Of a stretch of 64,000 bases of DNA, positions 1 through 7,455 are shown piece by piece. Below the pieces are notes generated by a model. The model ran no database searches. It was not told the DNA's origin and saw only the letters and a list, made by a program, of their open reading frames with translations. The stretch lies in NCBI GenBank assembly GCA_037893225.1, contig JAZGUH010000141.1:1-64000 (forward strand). The letters are read 5' to 3'. The stretch is from Hippasteria phrygiana. Lineage: Eukaryota > Echinodermata > Asteroidea > Valvatida > Goniasteridae. Within the stretch, counting starts at the first letter, position 1; the number at the start of each line of letters is the position of its first letter. The position numbers were made by a program, and so were the translations under genes.

Positions 1-22
1 GGCAAAATATGATTTGTCGTAA

Positions 23-70
23 GACAAAAAAAACCCTCATCTCTACTCAGTAGAGATGAGGGTTTTTGTC
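23..70. terminator. Strong hairpin, possible bidirectional terminator or 3' element
   Basis: Near-perfect inverted repeat: the arm 23-46 pairs with 50-70 around a 3-base loop. The core is CCCTCATCTCTACT/AGTAGAGATGAGGG flanked by A and T runs; the left A run is three bases longer than the right T run. It lies beyond the 3' end of the leftmost - strand gene. The A-rich/T-rich flanks make it look the same on both strands, as expected for a shared 3' end of converging genes. No gene on its left is visible, so the role is inference. Confidence 0.5.
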
Positions 71-85
71 TGTTACTAACTACAA

Positions 86-237
86 CTACTCTTTGCAAGG
101 AGCGCTAGGCCTAGTCTCTAAACTCTCTTGAGCACTTGCGTAGCTAGGAGGTTTATCTATACTCACGTTAGAATCACACTCATATTCTTTAGCTATGACT
201 AATTTAAAGTTGTAAGTTTTGCGATAAGATCTTTTTT
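86..237 (-). other. Out-of-frame C-terminal extension of the 213-residue gene, with a PPSY motif
   Basis: In the -1 frame relative to the neighbouring 213-residue gene, the - strand stays open from its A8 run (232-239) to a TAG at 86-88, about 48 codons. The composition looks coding, and it contains P-P-S-Y (codons at 140-151), a PPxY motif of the type that recruits Nedd4-family ubiquitin ligases in budding viruses. The main frame stops at 199-201. Either the A8 run is a slippery site for -1 frameshifting, or the run carries an indel, or this is chance. The motif reading is direct; the function is inference. Confidence 0.35.
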
Positions 238-840
238 TTCTTTCGCTAGAAGCTCGACCACTTTCTTTTTGACCTCATCGTCTATTTCTTTTTGGTTAGA
301 AACAGACTCTTCTCTCGCTTTAGTTTGTGTCCTAATAGCTTCTTTCATTCCATTAAACTTGTTTAATTCATCGTTAATCAAAGTAAATTCTTCGTGACTT
401 ACATCACCATCATCTACAGCCTGAGACACCAATTCATTTATCGTATTTAATTTTGTTTCTGCTACTACTCTAATCTCATCGTGTTTCTTAGCTTTACCTC
501 TAAACTTTTTACTAAATCGTTTTAATACCAAACTTACACCCACACATCCTATAGCTAATCCTTCTAACACTACGCCTATAGGTATACTAATGACACCTAC
601 AACGCTGACTATGCCTATTGTGCCGGATAAAGCACCTAAACATTCCATAACGGTCTCTGCGTTAGATAAACAGGTAATAATTTTATTATACTTTTTGTGC
701 AACCGTTCTCTCTTATCTCTCTCGTTAGATATCTCTTTTTGCACTCGTTCGATTTTATTTAACCTAAAGACTGAAGACTCGTTCGTTTCTATAGGCGCAC
801 TATAATCGGGTAATTTAGGGTAAACGGATTCTGCGGTCAT
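199..840 (-). CDS. Polinton hydrophobic/coiled-coil protein (213 residues)
   Basis: No enzymatic motif is visible. The N-terminus (YPKLP, then an RLNKIERVQKEI stretch) precedes a charged helical segment. A hydrophobic glycine-rich stretch follows at about residues 68-105, enough for two membrane passes, and then a long charged helical tail rich in K and E. This layout matches a family that recurs in invertebrate Polintons next to the capsid genes; its function is unknown to me. A membrane-active virion component would fit. The ATG is preceded directly by CTATAAA, a motif shared by other genes of this element. The C-terminus holds an A8 run that could be slippery, leading into an open frame with a PPSY motif. 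Confidence 0.75.
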   Translation of the reverse strand: MTAESVYPKLPDYSAPIETNESSVFRLNKIERVQKEISNERDKRERLHKKYNKIITCLSNAETVMECLGALSGTIGIVSVVGVISIPIGVVLEGLAIGCVGVSLVLKRFSKKFRGKAKKHDEIRVVAETKLNTINELVSQAVDDGDVSHEEFTLINDELNKFNGMKEAIRTQTKAREESVSNQKEIDDEVKKKVVELLAKEKKDLIAKLTTLN

Positions 841-870
841 TTTATAGAGTAGTATATTTTATACTACTTA

Positions 871-2298
871 TTATTTTAAATTTTTTTGCATGTATACTAG
901 TATCAAAGTACCAACACCTACCAATAACGTCCACACGTGCTCCGCCAACCAACCGACCGATTTACTTAACAACGTGAACAACCAACTCGCGATAGCACCC
1001 AAAATACCAGGTAAAGCGACTAATAACTTACCCCCGAGCTTTTTTAGCAAATTAGCCAAGTTTTTTAAATGATTACTTATCCAATCTTTCACGTTACCTC
1101 CGGGTTTAGGCGTAGGAATAACGGGGGTCGGAACAGGAACAATCGCAGCAGCTGGTGCTGCCGCCGAACCGCCGCCACCAATAGCCGCCACCAAAGAAGC
1201 AACGATCGCACCTATAGTTATAGAAAACGCGTACAATATAGTAACTATCGTCACACCCTGTTCTCGAAACAGAATTCTAATCTTTTCTCTTAGCGAGATA
1301 TCGCCTCCTAATACTCTATCCTTCGTTTGTTTGATTCTATCGAATTGGCTTGTGATAATATTCATATTGCTTTTTATTGCCTCAGTTCTAGCCGCTCTAT
1401 CATCTCTGTAACCTCTTAATTCATCAAGCAGAATACTTCTCTTATAAGCATCTTTTTCTTTACCTAAGGCTACTTTCATTTTCTCAATTACATCATTTAA
1501 CCTATCCTTTTCGGATATATTTAATTCTAAACTACCTTTGAGCGTTTGTAGTTTTTGATCTAAACCTTCAAGTTCTCTATAATTTAACTCATCAGTTTGC
1601 GCTTGAGCATCTACTGGTATCGATTGAGAGGAAGGAATTGTATATCTGCCGGTTTCAGGATCATATTCGGGATCTATTTCAGGGCCATACATACGATCCA
1701 GGTTGTCAATCACATTGTTAGTTATCTCAACCATTCGTCTTGGAGTGACATAGCGATCGTACGCTAAATCTATAGTTTCTTCAGCCTCTAGCAAATTAAA
1801 TTCATCAGTCGTTAATAAACCCAAATCTTCTTTAAAAAATCTAGTAAAGTTTCCGTTTGGAAACTTCTCTTTAAAGTTTTTTTTTAACGTCGATCTAGCT
1901 ACAAATCTATCGAGATGAACTTTACTAGTCAATAAAACACCGTCGAAGTAAATACCGTTTTTTTCTTTAGTAAAAAGTTCGTACCTAATGAGTTTTGGTT
2001 TAATTAAGGCTAATCTTTCCCCTGGTAGATTCCCCTCCCAATGATTATAAAAATCATTAGCTAAACCTTCTTTATGCATATCGCTATATTTATCTATAAT
2101 ATCACCAGCTTCATCGGTCGTCTCAGGCGGTTGTGGTTCAGCCAATCTATTCAATTCAAAATCACGGTCGGGGTCTATTCCTAAATCATCGTCGCCATTG
2201 GCATCTTCAAAAACACCATCATCAGCATCAGCATCATCGACTTGTTTGTTTTCTCGACCCACACCATCCATAGATATAAATTCTCCACCTTCAGCCAT
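871..2298 (-). CDS. Polinton coiled-coil, C-terminal membrane-anchored protein (475 residues)
   Basis: The N-terminal about 60 residues are acidic (runs of D and E). The middle is mixed alpha/beta, and a long coiled coil spans about residues 235-345. A hydrophobic segment near 350-375 is followed by an alanine/proline linker. The last 60 residues are strongly hydrophobic with a lysine end (WLAEHVWTLLVGVGTLIL). This C-terminus resembles a protein common in Polintons of cnidarians and other invertebrates. Function is unknown; a structural or membrane protein of the particle is plausible. The start codon follows TTTATAAA directly. It lies between the 213- and 77-residue genes on the same strand, 30 and 25 bases away. 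Confidence 0.8.
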   Translation of the reverse strand: MAEGGEFISMDGVGRENKQVDDADADDGVFEDANGDDDLGIDPDRDFELNRLAEPQPPETTDEAGDIIDKYSDMHKEGLANDFYNHWEGNLPGERLALIKPKLIRYELFTKEKNGIYFDGVLLTSKVHLDRFVARSTLKKNFKEKFPNGNFTRFFKEDLGLLTTDEFNLLEAEETIDLAYDRYVTPRRMVEITNNVIDNLDRMYGPEIDPEYDPETGRYTIPSSQSIPVDAQAQTDELNYRELEGLDQKLQTLKGSLELNISEKDRLNDVIEKMKVALGKEKDAYKRSILLDELRGYRDDRAARTEAIKSNMNIITSQFDRIKQTKDRVLGGDISLREKIRILFREQGVTIVTILYAFSITIGAIVASLVAAIGGGGSAAAPAAAIVPVPTPVIPTPKPGGNVKDWISNHLKNLANLLKKLGGKLLVALPGILGAIASWLFTLLSKSVGWLAEHVWTLLVGVGTLILVYMQKNLK

Positions 2299-2323
2299 TT
2301 TATAAAGTCATATATTTTATATT

Positions 2324-2557
2324 TTACGTAGTATTCATCACATTCTGAGGAATTATTCCTTGACTCACCAACCAAGTCTGAGTGGCTAGAGCGCTACCTA
2401 CCGTAGCGGTGATTTTAACCGTATCTTCTACGTCTAACTTTCCTAAATCGGCGGGCTTAATTTTCAAAAGTTTTTTACTCAACATAGTATAACCTACGGT
2501 CAACAAACTCAACACAGCACCGTGATAAAGAGTATTTGCAACGTTCTTCGTATCCAT
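2324..2557 (-). CDS. Small Polinton membrane protein (77 residues)
   Basis: A short protein with two hydrophobic segments (about residues 12-25 and 50-65) separated by a lysine-rich loop (LSKKLLKIKPADLGKLD). Small two-segment proteins like this recur at the same place in Polinton gene clusters, so I regard it as a real gene despite its size. The ATG is in the context AAGTAAAATGG, the same as the capsid gene. Its end lies 25 bases before the 475-residue gene, and it begins 31 bases after the 142-residue gene, all on the - strand. Function unknown. Confidence 0.7.
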   Translation of the reverse strand: MDTKNVANTLYHGAVLSLLTVGYTMLSKKLLKIKPADLGKLDVEDTVKITATVGSALATQTWLVSQGIIPQNVMNTT

Positions 2558-2588
2558 TTTACTTGTACAAATATTTTATTTTTTTTAT

Positions 2589-3017
2589 TTATTCCATTTC
2601 TAATAGTTCTTCGACTTTAGGGGTTACGCTCGCGGTCTGTACCACTACGTCTCGCTGTGCATCTACAGGTTTACTCTTTTTAAACGCGAGATATCCTAGC
2701 GATAAAACAGCCAAACCAATTATAGCGTATCCCCAGCTCGGAATATCTATCATCGTTAGCGCTTGCTGGGGAGCTTCTTCTTCTATACTTTGCATTTTTT
2801 GTATTTGTTCTTTCATCTTTCTGTTTCTTTCGGCCAGTTTTTTACCTTGCTCTACTCTTTTAGGGTCTTTTGCTCTTTTTTTTGTGACTCTTGATAGAGC
2901 CGGCTGAGTCGGCTCTTGGGGAGACTCTTGGGGAGACTGAGCCGGCTCTTGGGGAGACTCTTGGGGAGGCTGAGGGGTCTCTGCTACTTGATCCGTCGTT
3001 GTCGTTTCTAGGCTCAT
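2589..3017 (-). CDS. Polinton small protein with proline-rich N-terminus and one membrane segment (142 residues)
   Basis: Residues 10-40 are a repeat of PQESPQEP units. A basic stretch follows (KKRAKDPKRVEQGKKLAERN), then one hydrophobic segment at about 93-111 (GYAIIGLAVLSLGYLAF) and a short acidic tail. The basic DPKRVEQGKKLAE block followed by one membrane helix is a pattern I associate with Polinton small proteins. The start codon lies inside the preceding gene: 158 bases overlap out of frame with the 232-residue gene. The start has TTATAAAAGATG. A scaffold, DNA-binding or membrane role is possible but not shown. Confidence 0.75.
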   Translation of the reverse strand: MSLETTTTDQVAETPQPPQESPQEPAQSPQESPQEPTQPALSRVTKKRAKDPKRVEQGKKLAERNRKMKEQIQKMQSIEEEAPQQALTMIDIPSWGYAIIGLAVLSLGYLAFKKSKPVDAQRDVVVQTASVTPKVEELLEME

Positions 3018-3558
3018 CTTTTATAATAATACTACTATTATTTGTTGTTATATTACTATTACTACTATCTATCTGTAAATGTTTAGTCGTGATCAACATA
3101 GCCACCAAGGGAGATAAATAAACCCCATAATTGTAATGCACTTCGCAAAGTAAACTGGACAAGCTGCTAGAAATAACGGGATCTTTTTCTAAGTCGTTGA
3201 TAAGGGCTTCTTCAGAATCTAAACAAAGTTTATAACCGAATGGTGAAGCCAGCGGCAAAGTCACACCTAAAGCTTTTGCGTAAACGGTCAACACGCAACT
3301 CCCCAAACTAACTATCATTTCTTTACCGAGCTTGGCTTCGTATCTTTTATATAGCTTTTCTTGTTTTTCTATAGTCAAGCTCTCTATTTCATTGACGGAG
3401 TATTCTTTACCAAAATATTTTTTAGAATCACCACTCGCAACTACGCCTAAAAGTCTATTTTTGGATATAGTTGCTTCCGGGATCGTCGCTATGGTCGTGG
3501 GTGTAGCAGCTACGGGTTCTTGAGATAACGTGCTTAGAGATTCTATCGACTTGATCAT
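2860..3558 (-). CDS. Polinton protein with helical core and serine/arginine-rich tail (232 residues)
   Basis: The N-terminal 45 residues are serine/threonine-rich. The core (about 45-165) includes KKYFGKEYSVNEIESL, KLYKRYEAKLGKEM and LEKDPVISSSLSSLLCEVHY, a pattern typical of a conserved Polinton protein of unknown function. The tail from about 170 is low complexity, with SPRVSPRAGS repeats and a basic end (KSHKKKSKRP). The tail overlaps the 142-residue gene out of frame, so one repeat is read as SPRVSPRA here and PQESPQEP there. The start is in TTTTAAATGATC, which contains TAAATG. It lies downstream of the 11-bp array. Confidence 0.75.
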   Translation of the reverse strand: MIKSIESLSTLSQEPVAATPTTIATIPEATISKNRLLGVVASGDSKKYFGKEYSVNEIESLTIEKQEKLYKRYEAKLGKEMIVSLGSCVLTVYAKALGVTLPLASPFGYKLCLDSEEALINDLEKDPVISSSLSSLLCEVHYNYGVYLSPLVAMLITTKHLQIDSSNSNITTNNSSIIIKDEPRNDNDGSSSRDPSASPRVSPRAGSVSPRVSPRADSAGSIKSHKKKSKRP

Positions 3559-3673
3559 TTAAAATAGAACTATATTTTTTAATCTTATTTCTACAAGAAA
3601 TATAATCGTAAGAAAATAAAGATAAGTTGATGGCTATTACTAGTTTTAATAATAGGTCTAGATATTCTATCAT
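3455..3673 (-). CDS. Possible 72-residue membrane protein overlapping the 232-residue gene
   Basis: An open frame starts 115 bases upstream of the 232-residue gene and overlaps its first 104 bases out of frame. The first 30 residues form a likely membrane segment (LDLLLKLVIAINLSLFSYDY) followed by a basic stretch; the part inside the overlap looks less like a protein. The ATG follows CTATAAAAT, like the accepted starts in this element. It could be a real small gene, or just the leader of the next gene. No homologue is recognised. Confidence 0.3.
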   Translation of the reverse strand: MIEYLDLLLKLVIAINLSLFSYDYISCRNKIKKYSSILNDQVDRISKHVISRTRSCYTHDHSDDPGSNYIQK

Positions 3674-3691
3674 ATTTTATAGATAACTAGA

Positions 3692-3922
3692 TAATCTGTA
3701 AATCATCTATTAGTTATCTAACAGGTATCTAATAGGTATCTATCAGTTATCTATCAGGTAACTATCAGTTATCTAATAGGTATCTAACAGTTATCTATCA
3801 GGTATCTAACAGTTATCTATCAGTTATCTAACAGGTAACTATCAGTTATCTATCAGTTATCTATCAGTTATCTATAAATCATCTACAAATCATCTAACAG
3901 GTATCTAACAGTTATCTAATAG
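3692..3922. repeat. Tandem array of 21 x 11-bp units with GATA motifs
   Basis: Twenty-one back-to-back 11-bp units, consensus TTATCTATCAG on + (CTGATAGATAA on -), with A/T and C/A substitutions and no length change. Most units carry one or two WGATAR-type GATA-factor sites (AGATAA, TGATAG). Unit length is close to one DNA turn, so the sites face the same side of the helix. The array lies upstream of the - strand small-gene block and overlaps the last two codons of the packaging ATPase. A promoter/enhancer, replication or packaging element is possible; none is proven. Confidence 0.9.
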
Positions 3923-4551
3923 ATCAACTGCCAACAGACTGGAGGATCAGTTTTTACCACTAATTTACTAAAAGGCACGTCTCTTAAGATCTTTTTAATT
4001 CTCGATCTTTCTTCTAAAGGAACCGCATCATTTTCATCGAGGCATACTTCGAAACTATTTTTATCTTTGCAATAGAACAATACGACAAATGCAGTTTGAG
4101 CTCTAAAATCTGTCATTACGCAATTATACTTTTGAGTCATCAACCAACAGTAGTGATTGTCGTGCCTACCGCTAAACGCCAATTTCGTTAAAACGCAAGT
4201 GTTTTTCCCGAGCGCCGCCTTGCGATATTTTATGTCTTGTTCCGAGCTACAATCGTCTATCAAAAATAGAACGTGTGATCCTTTAAATTGAGCTCTATAA
4301 AATGCTAAAGCTTCGTTGAGTGTCACCTTTTCTACCTCTAAATCGCATGGGTATATCTCGGGGTCTAACCACAACCAACGTCTCTCGCGATATGTCTTGT
4401 TGTTGCTCAACGTAGGACAAATAACAACGATCTTTTCAAAGTGATCTTTATACTCAGTTTCTAATAGATCTAAAATATATTTGGTTTTACCCGAATTAGT
4501 CCTACCGCATACTAGCGCGCAGTGTGGTGTTTTTGGAAACGTTTTATGCAT
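3916..4551 (-). CDS. Genome-packaging ATPase (A32-like, FtsK/HerA type)
   Basis: 211 residues. Walker A is CGRTNSGKT at about 15-23. Walker B is HVLFLIDD at about 92-99, preceded by a PTLSNNKTY segment. A later block, FSGRHDNHYCWLMTQKY (about 126-142), fits the sensor region of Polinton ATPases. The family pumps the genome into the capsid through a portal vertex. The size is as expected for Polintons. It lies upstream of the capsid gene in map order on the - strand, 70 bases away, with a duplicated piece of the capsid 3' end in the gap. The start is in CTATAAATAAGCAATG. The last two codons lie in the 11-bp array. Confidence 0.92.
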   Translation of the reverse strand: MHKTFPKTPHCALVCGRTNSGKTKYILDLLETEYKDHFEKIVVICPTLSNNKTYRERRWLWLDPEIYPCDLEVEKVTLNEALAFYRAQFKGSHVLFLIDDCSSEQDIKYRKAALGKNTCVLTKLAFSGRHDNHYCWLMTQKYNCVMTDFRAQTAFVVLFYCKDKNSFEVCLDENDAVPLEERSRIKKILRDVPFSKLVVKTDPPVCWQLIY

Positions 4552-4573
4552 TGCTTATTTATAGTAAAGACTA

Positions 4574-4646
4574 TTTTAAGAGTAACTACCGCTAAATCTT
4601 TTAAGGAGTGCGGTTTACTTTTTAAGAGTAACTACCGCTAAATCTT
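4574..4646. repeat. 27-bp direct repeat of the capsid gene 3' end
   Basis: The 27 bases at 4620-4646, which encode the last residues of the capsid protein (GRFSGSYS and stop), recur perfectly at 4574-4600, 19 bases further into the gap before the ATPase gene. This looks like a local duplication or replication slippage at the 3' end of the gene. The outer copy is not translated as part of the capsid. Confidence 0.85.
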
Positions 4647-5899
4647 CCATCTTCTAGCACCAACTGACCATCCATCACCAAGAAAACGTAACACGTTAGA
4701 GAACCAGCTGTCTCAGCCTCTCTTTCTAAATGGAGAGAAATACCCCCACCTACGTCTCCTATTTTCCTGCCAGAACCGTGACTTTTGTTGTCGTCGGTTA
4801 CCCTCGTATCTAGCCAAAGACCGTAACTAGTGGTTAAATAGGAACCTAGAGTCATATCGTGTAATTCCAAGTCTTTAGACACGCTGGCACCAAATTCTGT
4901 ATTAGAGTCGCCAAAAAACTTGGTAATCTCATCCCAGTGTTGATAACGCTTCATGCCTTGACTATATAATTGATTCGGCTTACCCTCTATCGTAACGTCT
5001 ACTTTTTCGATCTTTGGATTATAAAAAATTCGAGGATCTTTTTCGCCCGATTCTTTAAATAAAAGAAGTATACCTTTGAGACTTCTAATGGCTTGATTAA
5101 GATTAATGTTCCAAGTAGTATCGGACTTGTTTAGCGTTAAAACCGTATATCTTTGAACTTTTTCGTATAGAAAATGAGTTTTACCTCGATATTTTTGTCT
5201 GATATTATCGGCCAATGTTTTATTGGTCACCGTTTCAAACTCGAGATCTAACCCCGAAATTTTATACTTCGCGTTAGAATCGGTAGATTTTACTACGCTA
5301 TCGTGATCGTTAAAAGTAAATTCGTAAGTTAGTCTGTCTTTGAGCGTCGATGGACTAAAAGGCTGATGATCCGTAAGCATTTCAAAATCTAGAGGAATGT
5401 AATATCGGTTACCGTAAGCGTTGGCAATCGCTTTGTCTTTTCCACCATTCGCGCTAGCAACCCCATCGCTAGAGTTGATTCTGAGTTTCGTGATGTTGCT
5501 ATCTTCGAGTCCTCGATACGCATCGTTCGCGCTGGCTGGTCGCCACATGTCTTTATACGCGTTATATACATCGGCATCCGTAAACGCTACGAAATCTTTA
5601 CCTTCTAGTTTGATTCTTACGCCACTAATTAAATTTCGTGCTACGTTATAATATAGAGTTCTTGCATCATCTTCGCCAGTGCCTTCAGATTCTAAGTCTA
5701 TATTAAAAGCTAATCGTACTGTATCCGGTACGACTACATCGTCTTGACTCAACATAGGAAATTCAACGATCAACAGACTGCCAGCCGATGCGGTACTAGG
5801 ATTATGAGTAATAACCATCGATTGCCTCAACCCCTTTAACGCTCTAGGATTTTTTAAACTTCTGTGTGGATTCAGTTTGCTTCCATAAATTGCGTTCAT
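4622..5899 (-). CDS. MCP: Major capsid protein, double jelly-roll (hexon-like)
   Basis: 425 residues from the preferred start. The opening NPRALKGLRQSMVITHNPST, the early FPMLSQDDVVVPDTVRLAFN, and the IKLEGKDFVAFTDADVYNAY...DMWR block are characteristic of Polinton and adintovirus hexon-type capsid proteins. These form trimers with a double jelly-roll fold that tile an icosahedral shell. The open frame extends 28 codons further upstream, but that part is low-complexity (SLSKSLSLFKS) and the ATG at 5897-5899 has the same AAGTAAAATG context as other genes, so I start there. It lies between the ATPase and the 137-residue gene on the same strand. Confidence 0.93.
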   Translation of the reverse strand: MNAIYGSKLNPHRSLKNPRALKGLRQSMVITHNPSTASAGSLLIVEFPMLSQDDVVVPDTVRLAFNIDLESEGTGEDDARTLYYNVARNLISGVRIKLEGKDFVAFTDADVYNAYKDMWRPASANDAYRGLEDSNITKLRINSSDGVASANGGKDKAIANAYGNRYYIPLDFEMLTDHQPFSPSTLKDRLTYEFTFNDHDSVVKSTDSNAKYKISGLDLEFETVTNKTLADNIRQKYRGKTHFLYEKVQRYTVLTLNKSDTTWNINLNQAIRSLKGILLLFKESGEKDPRIFYNPKIEKVDVTIEGKPNQLYSQGMKRYQHWDEITKFFGDSNTEFGASVSKDLELHDMTLGSYLTTSYGLWLDTRVTDDNKSHGSGRKIGDVGGGISLHLEREAETAGSLTCYVFLVMDGQLVLEDGRFSGSYS

Positions 5900-5990
5900 T
5901 TTACTTAACGAAACAAAATAAAAAGTAAGAAAACTTTTAAATAAACTTAAACTTTTAGACAAACTTATAAACTTAAAAAGCAAAAAACTT

Positions 5991-6404
5991 TTAAATAAAC
6001 TTATAAACTAAAAACCCTAAAACAGCAGTGCCTCCTAAGATAAATACAATTTCACCATCTTTTTGACCTTCGCTAGGTGCGTAAAAGTCTGACAATACTG
6101 GTTCGCGAGGTAATCGAATATCTTCGTTGGTTACTTCGTTATATTCTCTCAACGCCTCATCTACATTTTGAAAATCTTTTTGAGCCCTGGCTTCTTTATG
6201 TAGTCTATCGTTTAGATAATCTAGATACTTGGTTCTTTGTTCCACCCACTCTTGTTTAGCTCGAGTTAATTGTTCTAAAGCGAGGTCGTGTCGTTTACGT
6301 TCTTCAGCCGACGACCCACCCATACTCGAAAATAGAAAGTTCGATCCGCTAAACGCTAAAGCGTTTACAATAGCTCCACCAATCATCATTAATGCACTCG
6401 CCAT
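5991..6404 (-). CDS. Conserved Polinton small protein (137 residues)
   Basis: The sequence begins with a hydrophobic segment (MASALMMIGGAIVNALAFSG), followed by a charged helix (ERKRHDLALEQLTRAKQEW, RTKYLDYLNDRLHKEA), a RLPREPVLSDFY block, and ends in a membrane segment (IVFILGGTAVLGFLVYKFI). This arrangement is well conserved in invertebrate Polintons, usually next to the integrase as here. Function is unknown; two membrane segments around a coiled coil suggest a minor virion or membrane protein. It starts 43 bases from the divergent integrase, so the two probably share a bidirectional promoter. Confidence 0.85.
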   Translation of the reverse strand: MASALMMIGGAIVNALAFSGSNFLFSSMGGSSAEERKRHDLALEQLTRAKQEWVEQRTKYLDYLNDRLHKEARAQKDFQNVDEALREYNEVTNEDIRLPREPVLSDFYAPSEGQKDGEIVFILGGTAVLGFLVYKFI

Positions 6405-6447
6405 TTTTAATAAGTCGTTAAAAAAAATTTTCTGCTTTTAAAATAAA
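6405..6447. promoter_or_regulatory. Short divergent promoter between the 137-residue gene and the integrase
   Basis: Only 43 bases separate two divergent start codons. The stretch is almost all A and T (TTAAAAAAAATTTT, CTTTTAAAATAAA). Each start has the AT-rich context seen elsewhere in the element (AATAAAATGG for the integrase, TTAAAAATGG for the other). Divergent transcription from this gap is implied by the layout. Confidence 0.55.
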
Positions 6448-7455
6448 ATGGAAACAAAACTAAGTAAAATATTTTACAGCCCTAAAGGATATTGGAAAGG
6501 TGCAGGCGCTATAAAAAAATTATCGTTAAAAGCCAACGTACCCGAGCCAGACGTTAGAAATTGGTTGAGAAAACAAGCCATGTGGCAAATATATTTGCCA
6601 GCCCCAAGTTTTATACCGAGACCTACGAGTCTCAATAAGGTTATAGGGCGACCTAATGAACAACATCAAGCGGATCTGTTGTATCTACCTCACGATGTAG
6701 TTAGACGAAAAACTTATAAATACGCGTTGACGATCGTCGATGTGGCCACTCGATATAAAGAAGCTGAACCCTTGACGAATAAAACGAGTACTCAAGTTGT
6801 AGAGGCGATAAAAAAGATTTACAAAAGATCGCCCTTGTCTTGGCCTCTCACGATAAAAGTAGACCCCGGTACAGAATTTATGGCTGAATTTAATACTTTG
6901 ATGCGGACTCGCAACGTAGTAGTACAGAAAGGCGAGGTTGGTAATCATAGAGCTCAAGGTATAGTAGAAAGATTTAATCGTACTTTAGCCGAAAGATTAT
7001 TCGGTCATCAATACGCTCAAGAAATGTTAGAGCCTACCGAGCGTAGCCGCGAGTGGGTAAAAAGATTACCCGATGTCGTAGCTTCGTTAAACGACGAAGA
7101 AACTAGATTGATATCGACTATGAAAGGTAAACCGTTAACTCCTCGAGCGGCTATGTCTCAGTTAGAAATTAAACAATTGAGTTCCTCGGGGCTCAAGAGC
7201 CCCGAAGATCTTTTAAGCGTAAATGACGATATCGTCAGATATCTTTACGCTCCTGGAGAGCTCGAAAAAGACGTTAGAAGAAGAGCTACCGATCCTATTT
7301 GGAGCTTAGAAATGTATACGATTAGAAAGAGAACGACAGATCCCGGACAGCCCGCGTTATACTGGCTGACTCACGGCCCCAAGAGATCGTTCGTTAAGAA
7401 AGAATTAATGGTCGTTCCTTCAGATACTGAGTTACCACCTTCCTCATCGACGTAA
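6448..7455 (+). CDS. INT: Polinton integrase (RVE/retroviral-type DDE)
   Basis: 335 residues. Catalytic triad by motif: D in HQADLLYLP (about 73), D in IKVDPGTEFM (about 138) and E in GIVERFNRTLAERLFG (about 174), with the family spacing. The N-terminal FYSPKGYWKGAGAIKKLSLKA and WLRKQAMWQIYLPAP are typical of Polinton integrases, a helix-turn-helix style domain rather than an HHCC zinc finger. The enzyme inserts the linear element into host DNA. No C-terminal chromodomain is seen. The gene converges on the 584-residue gene, and their 3' ends overlap by 12 bases. All catalytic residues are present. Confidence 0.95.
   Translation: METKLSKIFYSPKGYWKGAGAIKKLSLKANVPEPDVRNWLRKQAMWQIYLPAPSFIPRPTSLNKVIGRPNEQHQADLLYLPHDVVRRKTYKYALTIVDVATRYKEAEPLTNKTSTQVVEAIKKIYKRSPLSWPLTIKVDPGTEFMAEFNTLMRTRNVVVQKGEVGNHRAQGIVERFNRTLAERLFGHQYAQEMLEPTERSREWVKRLPDVVASLNDEETRLISTMKGKPLTPRAAMSQLEIKQLSSSGLKSPEDLLSVNDDIVRYLYAPGELEKDVRRRATDPIWSLEMYTIRKRTTDPGQPALYWLTHGPKRSFVKKELMVVPSDTELPPSSST

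Noticed and set aside
3455..3560. Treating the 72-residue frame as certain
   Set aside because: The overlap part looks like a shadow of the 232-residue gene; kept only as a low-confidence entry.
3692..3922. CRISPR-like array
   Set aside because: The units are contiguous 11-bp repeats without spacers, in a eukaryotic element.
5900..5983. 28-codon N-terminal extension of the capsid protein
   Set aside because: The extension is low-complexity, repeats an AT-rich upstream motif, and the family begins at the later ATG (NAIYGSKLNPHRS).
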